NCBI GenBank assembly: GCA_006384855.1
Contig: VCJN01002834.1
Span: 218,732 to 282,731, forward strand
Source of the DNA: Tetraselmis striata
Taxonomy: Eukaryota; Chlorophyta; Chlorodendrophyceae; Chlorodendrales; Chlorodendraceae
Reading direction: 5' to 3'
DNA length: 64,000 bases
Below are positions 46,500 to 57,246 of this stretch, piece by piece. Under the pieces are notes generated by a model. The model had not been told where the DNA came from. It saw only the letters and a list, made by a program, of their open reading frames with translations, and did not search any database. The position numbers were made by a program, and so were the translations under genes. Every line of letters starts with the position of its first letter. Position 1 is the first letter of the stretch.

Positions 46500-47114
46500 G
46501 GGGGGGGGGGGGGGGGGGGGGATCATCGACAAGACAAACGGTCGTAGAGAGCCAGTCCGACATGGTAGCGGCAGTCCAAGGCTTGGACTGCTCGCTCGGG
46601 GTGACCGCCCAGAAGTTTGCTTTGGCCAAGGCAACAGGGGCCGGGGGGCAGAACGTACGTGGTCGATGAAGTGGTGCAGGAGACGAGCAATGCGGAGGTT
46701 CTCCGATACTGGCTGTGGGAATCGCCGGGGCCGCGTCGACCGGCGCGTCCCTTCTCGCGGTACACATGCAAGGTAATGTTAAAATCGTCGAGTGACATGC
46801 ACGTCCCGCATTCGGCAGGACGACACGCCAGTAAGTCCTCTGGCAAAGAACATGAAATTGACAACCAAGGCCATAAGGGCTCGGAAGTTGTACTGGTACT
46901 CGGGGGGAGGGGGGGAGCAGACACAATCAACTCTGTGCGCTTGACGAAGATGTAAGCGACATTAGCATGCATAGGGACTCGCAAAGGTGCATCCTACATG
47001 CGGCGTTGCCTTAGCAACATACCACGACGAGAAGCAGTAAGGTGCAAGCTGTCCTTGGTGATCGGGTCGACGTTGTGTAGCTCAAAGAACGTGTTGACTG
47101 CTGACAGTAGGGAT
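46500..47114 (-). pseudogene. Decayed tyrosine recombinase, C-terminal part
   Basis: Read on the minus strand from 47,110, shifting frames reproduce the recombinase of 57,818-58,801: NTFFELHN, KDSLHLT, LRQRR, PLRVP, KRTELIVSAP, ITLHVYREK, then FWAVTPSEQSKPWTAATMSD and a broken HNLRKG box at ~46,450-46,480. Stops, frameshifts and poly-C/poly-G inserts (46,398-46,418; 46,497-46,520) destroy it. It abuts the left end of the 7.9 kb transposon. Confidence 0.85.
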
Positions 47115-48406
47115 CACTGTGAGATTCGGATGTGACATACGGGTGACGAAGCACTACTACTAGCGACTATTATTTATCCGTGAAGGCTGCTGCTGGTGGC
47201 GGCACGTCCATCCAGTTACGTGCGAGTACATCCGGCGTTATTGCCGGCGGGCGATAATTCCTTTTTGTCATCATTCTGGTAGTCGTACCAGCCCGGTGAA
47301 GTGTTACGTGGCACTGACGTATAAGGTACAAGGTTGTCCGTGTAGTACCGGGTAGTACGCGATATATTTATTAAGCCGATACCGGGTATCTAGTACGAAC
47401 TCGGGCGCGATGACAAGTCGTCCTGTGGATAACTACGACTATTAGTGCATGGGAGCGCAAATCGCAGCCGTACGTATTTGGTAACACTGGGAATTTTGTG
47501 TACATTATAGCTAGTACTGTTGAACGGGCCTGCCAGCCGTCCGATCAAAGGTCATCAGATGGGCGGTTTGGCTGCCATGTTTTGCCAAAGAGTGCTCACG
47601 TTACATAAATATTCGCGAGGGGGAGGGCGGGGGCAGGCAGCGGTTTGCCGAAGAATGTTTGAATTACAATATTCGCGATAGCTGCCGTCGGGGAATGTGG
47701 GCCGGGGGGGGGGGGGGGGAGGCGGGCGGGCGTGGTCCCCCCCCCCCCCCCCCCGCCGCCCGCCGCTCCCGCCGGGGGAGTGAGGGGAGGGGGGTAAGGG
47801 GGCGGGGGCTACTGCTTGTTCTTGTTCTTGCGTGCCCGGGGGACCCTCCGCTTCGACGATCTCGCTGCCTCCGCCTCCGCCTCCGCCTGCGCCTGCGCCT
47901 CCGACTCCGCGACCGTCAGTTTCTTACCTCGGCGCTTCTTCACTGGCCTCTTCCGCTTCTTGTCATCCGTCAGTGTCTTCACCACCCCGGGAGGCTGTGC
48001 CGTCGACGATGCCGCCATGAGCTTCCTTACCTTGGCGTCGGGACGCCTCCTGTGCCGAGACGCCCACAACAAGCCACAATCGTTTCGCCTTTAAGCGGCT
48101 GAGGATGCGGCCTCCTCGGCCACCACGAGTTGCGCCGCTGGCACTGTGGAAGCCTTGGCGTTGAGGTGGGCCTTACGGCGCTCCCGGACGAACCTGCGCG
48201 CGGCACAAGTTAGCCACGAGTGGGTGCGTGCTAATGTGGAGGGTGGAGTGTTTTGTTGCGCGCCCACCTTGTCACGCGTTTCTCATGTCTTTCTCGTCCT
48301 CCTCGATGCCGGCGGCGCGGACACGCGAGACAACAAGGCTCGCCGCCCACTTTTGCCCGGGGGGCGAGGTCTGCCATGGCGCTGTGAGCGGTGAAGGGGC
48401 CGGGGG

Positions 48407-48437
<31 letters not shown>

Positions 48438-49200
48438 CGGCCGAGGTGGAGAAACTAACACCCAGTCGACGACCGCCTTCCGCAGCAGTCAACGACACAT
48501 CGGAGGCGAGGAGCAGCGCGCCACTACTATTTATATGCACGTATTGTCAAGAGCTAGTCGGTGCGGCATTGTGTCGGTGTAATTTCGCAATGTTTATTGT
48601 TGAAGTAGCACGGCGTAATGAATACGCGGTTTCACCGAGTGAATCCGGGATAATATGTGCGGTAGGGCGCGCGTATATGTGCGCGACGAATGTGCGCGCG
48701 CAGCGTTGTGCGGCGGTGTGCGGCGGTGTGCACCGATGTTAATATTGTGTGAATATTATATCGGCCGTAGACGATCGGGTCTGGCAGCACCGCCCGTGCT
48801 TGTAAATAAGCGACAATGGATCACGTCATGCTCCGGTTGTACTCCTACACTTCCTCCACTTTGGCGGGTGGGGGGGGCGGGGGGGGGGGGTCTTGTCCTT
48901 ATTACTTGCATCGGTGGACGTGCTGGATATGGAGGTCACCGGGCACATCGCGTGGTTTCGGAGCAGTTCATTCGCGCCTCCTCGTCTTGTTTGCAATCGT
49001 CGCCCTAATCCAATGCAGGGTGAGTAGCGGGACACTGTGCCCCCCCCCCCCCCGGTTTATGTAAAAAAATATCTAGCCGTGCATGCGCCGCAATCGGTAC
49101 CCAATGAGCGGGGTATGTGAGTGGTTTCGGAGCAGTGCAAGCATTCCGTGCGTGTGCACAAGCACGTACGACTGGGAATGAGGCGGGGGTCGCGGATGGA

Positions 49201-50560
49201 GTGCATTGGCGGTGCATAGAATAGCGTGTTCCTGGGGTTTTGGCTGCATCAGACGCCGTATTCCCATCCATCCGGCACGGAATGTCCGGTTTTCATACAT
49301 TTGTGTGTTCATATAGTGTGAATATTACGCGTCTTTTACGCCGGGTGGATGGGCATCCGGCGTCCGATGCACCCCAAGTATTTACAGCACGCTACTCTAC
49401 GCACCGCCAATGCACTCCGCAAGCCCCGCCTCCATCCGCGTCGGAACCGGTAGTAAGTGTTGTTGTGTGCGCACATCGTGACAACATTACACGGTGGCAA
49501 TTGCAATTATTAGCGGTGGATAATGTGAAGGCGTTTTCGAAATCGACAGCGAATGAGGCGGTGCTGGCGGAGTGCATTGGCGGTGCATAGAATAGCGTGT
49601 TGCTGGGGTTTTGGCTGCATCGGACGCCGTATTCCCATCAATCCGGCACGGAATGTCCGGTTTTCACACATTTGTGTGTTCATATAGTGTGAATATTACG
49701 CGTCTTTTACGCCGGGTGGATGGGCATCCGGCGTCCGATGCACCCCAATTATTTGCAGCACGCTAGTCTGTGCACCGCCAGTGCACTCCGCAAGCCTCGC
49801 CTCCATCCGCGTCGGAACCGGTAGTAAGTGTTGTTGTGTGCGCACATCGTGACAACATTACACGATGGCAATTGCAATTATCAGCGGTGGATAATGTGAA
49901 GGCGTTTTCGAAATCGACAGCGAATGAGGCGGTGCTGGCGGAGTGCATTGGCGGTGCATAGAATAGCGTGTTGCTGGGGTTTTGGCTGCATCGGACGCCG
50001 TATTCCCATCCATCCGGCACGGAATGTCCGGTTTTCACACATTTGTGTGTTCATATAGTGTGAATATTACGCGCCTTTACGCCGGGTGGATGGGCATCCG
50101 GCGTCCGATGCACCCCAATTATTTGCAGCACGCTACTCTACGCACCCCCAACGCACTCCGCAAGCCCCGCCTCCATCCGCGTCGGAACCGATAGTAAGTG
50201 TTGTTGTGTGCGCACATCGTGACAACATTACACGGTGGCAACTGCAATTATTAGCGGTGGATAATGTGAAGGCGTTTTCGAAATCGACAGCGAATGAGGC
50301 GGTGCTGGCGGAGTGCATTGGCGGTGCATAGAATAGCGTGTTGCTGGGGTTTTGGCTGCATCGGACGCCGTATTCCCACCCATCCGGCACGGAATGTCCG
50401 GTTTTCACACATTTGTGTGTTAATATAGTGACTGTGAATATTACGTACGCGCCTTTTACGCTGGGTGGATGGGCATCCGGCGTCCGATGCACCCCGAATC
50501 TCACCAACACGCTACTCTACGCACCCCCAACGCACTCCGCCAGCCCCGCCTCTTTCCGCG
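49201..50560. repeat. ~371-bp tandem array with alternating inverted-repeat modules
   Basis: Units start at 49,201, 49,572, 49,943 and 50,313 (periods 371, 371, 370; the last is partial). Each unit contains GCACCGCCAATGCACTCCGC (49,401-49,420) and its exact reverse complement (49,567-49,586). It also has a second inverted pair around GCATCGGACGCCG / CGGCGTCCGATGC. An outer inverted pair (TTTCGGAGCAGT at ~49,122; ACTGCTCCGAAA at ~50,607) brackets the array. Confidence 0.85.
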
Positions 50561-51054
50561 CAGGTCCTACGTTCCATTGTATGTATATAAATACGTACAT
50601 GTACTGCTCCGAAACCAGCCCAAACTTAATGAGTGCACAAGTGTAAATGGGGGGGGGGGGGGGGTGGGGGGGGATGTGGCGGCGGGGCATCCACTCACAC
50701 ATACCCCGGCGATGCATGACAGATATTACATACATGCCGTGGCGGGTCGGCGGGCCGACCCGGCGGGGGGTGGGGGGGGGGGTCTATTCAACTACACGTG
50801 CCACAGTGTCGTTTCGTGGAGCAGTATATGTGCCCGGCCTCATTTATACCGCCCCCTACCTGCGCTGCATATCCATATATATATGCATGGTCCACCCCTA
50901 CGAATTACTTAGCACATACCGCCATTACTTAACTGGAACCTTGCATAGCCAGGCTTATATGCCCGCTTTGCTGATCAGCTTCTACGCACTTTCCGTCCCT
51001 CAACCGCCGGACATGGGGGTTAAGCCGCCAGCCTCGGCAATTGCTTAGCCAGAC

Positions 51055-52168
51055 TTGGCATCCCGTACCGTGTCCATGGCTTCGCAGCTATGCCGCCGGC
51101 ACACGCCGAGTCCGGCGCTTGCTGCCGCGGGGTTGCGCACGCATGCACGCACGGTAATACGCCGCCGACGCCGCCACGCTTTTTTTCCACCACCTTCGCC
51201 AGCCGCAGCTTCGCACGCCGTTCCGCCGACATACGAAACGCACGAATCCCCCCCCCCCCCCCCCCGTCCCCGCGTCATGTATAATATATTCGAGGCGACC
51301 ATGCGGGGCGCAGCACACGCCGCGGCGTGGGTCGGCGGAGCGGCAGGCGGCGGGAGCCCTAATGGCCGGGCAGTATCGACACCCACACAGGCACCGCCGC
51401 TCACCTCCGACGCGGATGAACCGCCTCCCAAAGGAAACATGCCGGTTGGTGGTAAGCCCAGCAGGCGTGGGGTGCCGGCGCCGGTACTGGTGCGACGGAG
51501 CTGTCGCGTCAGGAACCGCACCGCATGTGGAGCAACACATGGCGGTGCCGGCCCCACCTATGTCTAGGGCCACCTCCTCACAACACCTCGCCACGACGGC
51601 GTCGGCCACCGCCGACGGCGCCGTTGCGGGGGGAAACGCCTTGCCAGGCGACGATTATGCGCCTGGTGCGCCGCGTCAGGAGGCGGAGGAGGCCGTGGTC
51701 GAGGCGACTGATAGGGCTGAGGGGGTTGTTGAGGCAAGCGAGGCTGCGCTCGCGCCACCCGCCCCGCAGCCACCTGCGGGACATGCCGACTTGCTCGTCG
51801 CCATGTTGACCGGAGCACTACGAGCAGTGGCGGGAGGCGACCACATGCACTATCATATGCGTGTCCTGGCCGGACGCCCATCATGCGTGGACTGCGGCCA
51901 ACGGACGGACTGGGAGTGTTGCTGCGACGGCACCCCGGCTTTGTGCGGCCCCAAGTACCCATGCATGGCGACCCATCAGCGGGCAGTCCCCTGCCCGCCC
52001 ACGGCCACGGTGAGGGCGGAGTTCCGCCATGTCAGGGACGCGTTCCACGACGCGACTCGCGCCGCCGTGTGTGAGGCTTCCGAGAAGACACGCGCGGCTG
52101 GTGGGGTGCGCAGGGTGAGGCGGCGGACGGCCCAGGAGATGAAGGAGAGCGAGACATGCCGTCAGTGA
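51055..52168 (+). CDS. Cys-rich transposon-internal ORF, piggyBac-finger-like
   Basis: The 268-aa ORF 51,362-52,168 has an Ala/Glu-rich N-terminal half and a Cys/His cluster near residues 175-210: RPSCVDCGQRTDWECCCDG followed by PALC, YPC and an ATH. The C-x2-C...C-C-C...LC...C...H order, especially PALC, resembles the zinc finger at the end of piggyBac-type transposases. A basic tail with an NLS-like RRVRRR follows. An overlapping upstream ORF (51,055-51,567) in another frame may be an earlier part. No DDE core is seen and the element's GGAT duplication is not the TTAA of piggyBac. It could be an accessory protein or a nested fragment. Confidence 0.4.
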
Positions 52169-52204
52169 GGTCGGGCGCAACGTCATTGGGTGGGGCACAC
52201 GGAC

Positions 52205-52730
52205 GTGTAACACTTGCACTTTGCGCGTACTGCTGGGTTACATCCAGGCGGTGTCACACTATGCAATCGGAAAGGCTGCGTTGCTACTGCAAACGATGCT
52301 ACGCCTCACTCGGTAGCAACCGCTGCCCCGCCTATCCCACAGCCGCTGCCCCCCCCCCCCCCCCTCGCGCACCGTCCTGCGACCTCGCGTGGATCCCCGC
52401 CACCATCAGCTTGCACTTGCACTTTGCGCGTACTGCTGGGTTACATCAAGGCGGCGTCACACTATGCAACCGTAAAGGCTGCGTTGCTACTGCAAACGAT
52501 GCGACGCCTCACTCTGTAGCAACCGCTGCCGCGCCTATCCCACAGCCGCTGCCCCCCCCCCCCCCCCCCCGCGGGATCCCCGCCATCAGCAGCTTGCACT
52601 TGCACTTTGCGCGTACTGCTGGGTTACATCCAGGCGGCGTCACACCGGAAAGGCTGCGTTGCTACTGCAAACGATGCTACGCCTCACTCGGTAGCAACCG
52701 CTGCCCCGCCCATCCCACTCGCGTTGGCGC
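52205..52730 (+). repeat. Three tandem copies of a ~180-200-bp unit
   Basis: GCACTTTGCGCGTACTGCTG, GGTTACATC, AAAGGCTGCGTTGCTACTGC and CGCTGCC(poly-C) recur at about 52,212, 52,420 and 52,600. The unit length differs mainly through the poly-C part and small deletions. Confidence 0.8.
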
Positions 52731-52734
52731 CGTG

Positions 52735-52965
52735 CTGCCACGGCCGCCGCGCCTTGGCGCCGCGCTGCCCCGGCCGCCGCGCTGCCCCGGCCGCCGCGCC
52801 TTGGCGCCGCGCTGCCCCCCGCCGCGCCTTGGCGCCGCGCTGCCCCGGCCGCCGCGCCTTGGCGCCGCGCTGCCCCCCGCCGCGCCTTGGCGCCGCGCTG
52901 CCCCGGCCGCCGCGCCTTGGCGCCGCGCTGCCCCGGCCGCCGCGCCTTGGCGCCGCGCTGGGTCT
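52735..52965. repeat. GC-rich minisatellite
   Basis: About eight units of GCCGCGCCTTGGCGCCGCGC plus CTGCCCCGGCC or CTGCCCC, period ~28-37 bp. The antisense reading is an Arg/Gly/Ala repeat. It sits where the C-terminal half of the minus-strand transposon protein would be expected, and may have expanded inside it. Confidence 0.8.
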
Positions 52966-55289
52966 CGAGTCCTCCCCTCCCTGGTGAGCGCGTCCACCTG
53001 AGCCTTGCGCTCGGGGCCGTCCTCCTCCGTCACCACATTCTGCAACCCCCACCGCGTGACGAACCACGCAGCTCCTTGCATGCGCTTGTACATGTGCCCA
53101 AGCACCGCTTGGGGACGCGAAGCTCCTTCTCGGTCATGATCGCCTTCACCCGGGCCTCCTCAAACAGCGGACCGGCGTTAAGAATGGAAAACGTTTCCAT
53201 GTGGTGCAAGCAGTCCTCCATGACCCAGCCGGACTGCACCGTCACCTTGCCTGACCCTGCAGTCATGGAGGGGAATGCCGTCACGTCCACGCCCACGCCC
53301 ACGCCCGGGGGGGGGGGGGGGGGGGGTTACCTTTCGACTTCTTGGACACCGCAAACGAAGGGCGCAACCCCCGTCCAAAGTTTCTGGGTATCGGGACTAA
53401 AGCCTGGCGCCGGTCTTCCTGCTTCATAGCTCGGAATCAATGTGGCCCTGCACGGTGACAAATTTCCTCCAGAAGTCCCTTCCCAAGCCAAAAAAAAACA
53501 GGTGGAACGGCGCGAGGGGGAAGAGGTTGACCATGCTGACATAGCCCAGGACCACATGCACATGGCACACGCCATGGCAGCCAGTGTTCTGCTTGGCCTC
53601 CGCCAGCCGGGTTGTGTTGAACGCACGCCGGGCAAGGTGCGTGATTCACTGGACAAGTCATCGCCTTCATGGACGGTTACCAAGCGAGCCTCCCCGTCCG
53701 CATCCACAGGGGGGTGCTCCTGGGCAGCCGCCATAGCCTCCACAACCTGCCACGCCGACCGGGCGGGTGCGTGTGATTCCATACAACCGCAGTTGAGTGG
53801 TGCCACCCGCACGCAGGCCGGGCCCACTCACCTCTGAACGCAGAAGGTCCACAATGTCACCGTCCTCGAAAACAGCGCGCCACTGGGTCGCCCCGCCGTA
53901 GTCCTCCAACACCCACTCGGTAACGACGCCGGTTATCACGCCGTAGTGCCATACTCCCCGGAACTTCTTGGCGATGACCTTCATGTAGAAGTCACCGGGA
54001 TCGCCTTTCCGTATCACGCCCTCATCGGCAGCTTCCACGTCCGCCGGCGGCCACGCAGGCGCGTCGATGTCCATACCGTCTTCGCCAACGGGGTCCTCCC
54101 CCACACCCATCACATCGTCCTCCGAGACCGGCGCCGGCGGGCCGTTTCCGACGGCTGCAGCTACTCCTGCTGCCGCCCCTGCCGCTGCTGCTGCTGCTGC
54201 TGCCGCCCTGCTGCTGCTGCTTGTAATAAGGCGGCCTTGCGGTGCAACTTAGCCGCACGCTTCAACGAGTGGCTACATTTCGGGTATTTCCGGAAGTGCC
54301 GCTCTCGCGCCGTCCTTTCACTACTGCCCGTCACGATGCCGTGGCAGTGCTTGCATGTGTACACGCCATTCTTCGACACACTCGACATCCATCCCTCTCC
54401 CGGCATGCCTGCTGCCGCGCGCGCGCGCGGGGGGGGGGGGGGGGGGGGGTTGAGAGTTGGGTGGATGTAGCCCACCACCGGCAGGGAGCACAAATGCGAG
54501 TGCGCGGCTGTCCGCGCTTGGTCCAGCGGTGAGCGGCGGTGACCGCCAGGCGACCCCGTACTTCATGCGCGTGCTGGGGCGTTACACAATCATCAGCAGT
54601 TAGGGCGGCTGCATTAAAACGCGCACCTACGAACACCACCTACCGCCTACCACCTACCGTACCACCTACATCCGCCCACACCTCCGCCCGTCGTGCCGCA
54701 CATCGCCGCACACCGCGGGGTCAGCGATGTGCAGCGATGTGCAGCGAGTACGTGCAGCCGCATGTACTTAGCCCGGGTACTCCGCGTCGGCGGGCGACAC
54801 GCGAGCCCGCGTGCGCATATCAATTTGATGAAATTATGGAAACGAGAAATCCATATAGTACTTTACAAGTCGCGCGCGATAGTCGTCGCTACTCGGTATG
54901 AAATCCACGTCCCTCGTCCGTCCCGTATCGTCCCCGTATGTCGTCGTTCATCACCAGTAGGGCACACTTGCGTCACATCTGAATCTCACAGCGGATGTAA
55001 CGACTTTTTAGCCCCAATGTAAGTACTCGTAGCAGTACTTGGTGAAACAGGGCTCTACTCGTAGCGTTTCGCGAATTGAATTGATTGGAGAATGTAATAT
55101 GTTACAATATTGCAATATCTATCATGTAGCGGTATGACTTGGTACCGCGGATAGGCTGCTAATCCAGCGAAGTGTCGATTTTTCGGCGGTGAGCTTTTTT
55201 GCCGTACGGGTACCCGTATAGTGCAGCGGATCGGGCCTATAGGTGCATGACCAAAACGCTTATCTACTGGCATGTACTACTAAGTACTA

Positions 55290-55800
55290 TAATCCCCCCC
55301 CCCCCCCCCCCCCCCACGGCCCCACCCGCCCGCCCATCCACGGTCCTTAATTACACAGCCGTCCGATTACGATCTCACGGTTGGGAGGTACTGGTACTGG
55401 TACCAGGGGTCAGCTGGTACTCGCTACTCGTTGCTGGTAATGAAAAAAAACTCTGGTAGCGCCTACTTCACAGCGCTGGCAATGCGAACGCTCGCTGCTG
55501 GTACCGGTACTCGCTACTCGCGGCTGGTATTGCTGGTACTGGTGTGAATTACAAAAAGGGCAATTCCCCAGAACTGCTGATACTGGTGTGAATTACACAA
55601 AGGGCAGTTCCCAAGAATTAGAAAATGAACACAGCTGGTACTGGTACTGGTACTCGCTACACGCTGTTGGTAATGGAAGAAAAAACTCTGGTACAGTACC
55701 TCAAAGGTACTTCAAAGGTACTTCAAAGCGCTGGCAATGCAAACGCTCGCTGCCGGTACTTCAAAGCGTTAGCAATGGAATTCATGGAACTGCAGGTAAG
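55290..55800 (+). repeat. TACTGG-rich dispersed repeat with GTGTGAATTACAAAAAGGGC
   Basis: After a poly-C (55,293-55,314) come (TACTGG)n strings near 55,383-55,400, 55,510-55,540 and 55,625-55,650. They flank two copies of the GTGTGAATTACA...AAAGGGCA string (55,542 and 55,584) and a duplicated GGTACTTCAAAG. Same family as 5,158-5,300. Confidence 0.7.
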
Positions 55801-56003
55801 CCAGTGATATAGAACCCGTTCTATTAAAATTTTCTGAAAAATCGACGCATCGCTGATTCAACTGTCAAGTTACTTCATATCTTGATAATTGAGGAGTCGT
55901 AGCGCGTAGCTGAATATTAATATAGTGAATATTACTGGCGGCTAGTTGTGGCCGTACCAGTAATAATACGTATGAAATATCGGCACATCAGTATTGGTGG
56001 TTT

Positions 56004-56190
56004 GATCTAAACTAGTTTAGGGGGTTTCCTCCCTTGACCTGACCGCTTTTCGGCTACAAGTGTTGCTCAGTGGTACGGGAACTAGGCATGTGTCGTTGCG
56101 CCCCTTTTTGGATGCAGCACGAGTAGACATAAAAGCAGCCATAACAGCTGAGCCTGCCATCTTCCAGTTTTCGCTGCGTTCCACGCAACG
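56004..56190 (+). repeat. Split direct repeat A1
   Basis: Left copy of the ~187-bp repeat bounding the recombinase element. It differs from A2 by a few substitutions and a GCTA insertion in A2 (GGGAACTAG versus GGGAACTAGCTAG). Confidence 0.85.
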
Positions 56191-56406
56191 ATGTTAAAAC
56201 TGTCTCGTAATATGTTGCGAGCAAGGTCACCCCAGGTTGTTCAAGGCCACACCCGGCTCACCACCCGTGTGTGATATTCTCATCCGTACGCCCGTGCGTT
56301 ACCATGCCTGATGGAGAAGAACTAACCCGTCGTTGAGCCGACGCTCGAGTCGCTACACGCAGACGTTAAGGCCCAGTCTACATTACTGCAAGAGCTTGCT
56401 ACAGCG

Positions 56407-57246
56407 ATGGCCCAATTGACGGCTCGTGAGCGTGTTGTTGATGGAGAAGGAGCACATGGTTCCGGTTCCGGGCAGCACATCGCGGGACAGCCGACGGGCA
56501 GCGGGGGAGCCGCAGAGCTACCCGACTTGCTAGAGCTAGCCCAGAGCGGCCGTGTCGGAGCAAAATCCGTAAGTGACGAGGATGACTACCTCGCGGTGCC
56601 AGAACTACTGCAGAGAGCAGAGTCTAGTTACGAGGCCGTTCGACCGGTCAGCCGAGTGCATGGACTCTTCCCCCTAAGCAAAGACCTAACGAACAAGTAC
56701 CTCAAGCATGATGACCGGCGCCTGCCGGCCCAAGAGGATTATCTATGGATGTGTGTTTCGGCGCCCACATGGCTGCACTTTTCGTGGCTCTCGACGAGCT
56801 GCTGCCTTACGTCCCTGCTGCAAATCAGGACTTCACCCCCTACCTCGCAAGAGCTCGGAACCACGCCGAAGCCATCGACAAGGCGTTTCGTTTTCGTTTT
56901 GGCCTTCCTACGGAGGCTTAATGAGGTCAAGCGTGTGCACGGTGACCAAGGTGTTCTGGACGTGCTGCGAGCTCAGCACTATCAGCCTGCTTTTCAGCAT
57001 CTGGGTTCCGCGATTTTTGGGGACCTCATGAGGGACTACGAGCGTCGCGTCTTCGAGGCGGCTGTGGCCAGCAGCGCCAAAGCAACCGCTACTACTCGGA
57101 TCGGGTGGCGGCAGCAGCTGCAGGTCGCGGACGTGGACGAGGACGTGGCGGTGGACGCGGGCGTGGTCGCGAAGGTGAGCACGAGTGACGGTGTGGGGCG
57201 CCTTTCGTCGGAGCTGCTGAAGCTTTGCGAGGCCACCTTTCGGTGA
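56407..57246 (+). pseudogene. Gag-like ORF of the recombinase element (frameshifted)
   Basis: The ATG at 56,407 opens a 279-aa frame. Its first ~115 residues (Gly/Ala linker, then EDDYLAVPELLQRAESSYEA) and last ~100 look like one protein, but the middle (~56,745-56,915) reads sensibly only in another frame: FGAHMAALFVALDELLPYVP, then DFTPYLARARNHAEAID and FRFRFGLPTEA. Two compensating indels, or a short unspliced segment, are implied. The helical, Cys-poor character is compatible with a retroelement capsid-like protein. The position just before the recombinase matches ORF1 of DIRS-like elements. The assignment is by context only. Confidence 0.5.

Larger units (their letters stand above)
47809..54493 (-). 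pseudogene. Transposon protein: BED-like zinc finger, Tudor-like domain, basic tail (split, frameshifted)
   Basis: N-terminal part at 54,493-54,161: SKNGVYTCKHCHGIVTGSSE followed by a spaced His and Cys, a C-x2-C...H...C finger of BED type, then a poly-Q/Ala tract coded by CTG/CAG repeats that shifts frame. Next, 54,113-53,836 carries a Tudor/chromo-like core (AKKFRGVWHYGVITG...VFEDGDIVDLL) that ends at a good donor (GAG|GTGAGT). Downstream protein-like patches are VNLFPLAPFHLFF (~53,530), MEDCLHHMETFSILNAG (~53,220) and AAWFVTRWGLQNVV (~53,070). The lysine-rich end is at 48,072-47,809 (KKRKRPVKKRRGKKLTV). Exon structure across the tandem arrays is not resolvable. It is probably a DNA-binding transposase or accessory protein, now broken. 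Confidence 0.5.
47115..54992 (-). mobile_element. ~7.9 kb DNA transposon with TIRs
   Basis: The left end reads CACTGTGAGATTCGGATGTG. The right end, reverse-complemented, reads GCTGTGAGATTCAGATGTGA, identical at 17 of 18 positions in the CTGTGAG...TGTGA part. GGAT lies immediately outside both ends (47,111-47,114 and 54,993-54,996), a probable 4-bp target duplication. A deletion derivative sits at 1-1,292. Inside are a minus-strand zinc-finger/Tudor-like protein, a plus-strand Cys-rich ORF and three tandem arrays. CACTG termini with a short duplication recall the CACTA/Chapaev group, but no DDE domain was recognised, so the superfamily is open. Confidence 0.78.

Noticed and set aside
49201-50560. 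Possible CRISPR array
   Set aside because: The unit is ~371 bp with internal inverted repeats and no short repeat-unique spacer pattern, and the genome is eukaryotic.
52156-53001. 281-aa plus-strand ORF with repeated Cys motifs
   Set aside because: It is generated by the 180-200-bp tandem copies and the GC minisatellite; the apparent CYCKRC finger is part of the DNA repeat.
47115-54992. Firm assignment of the large transposon to piggyBac
   Set aside because: Only a Cys finger supports it; no DDE core is seen and the flanking duplication is GGAT, not TTAA.
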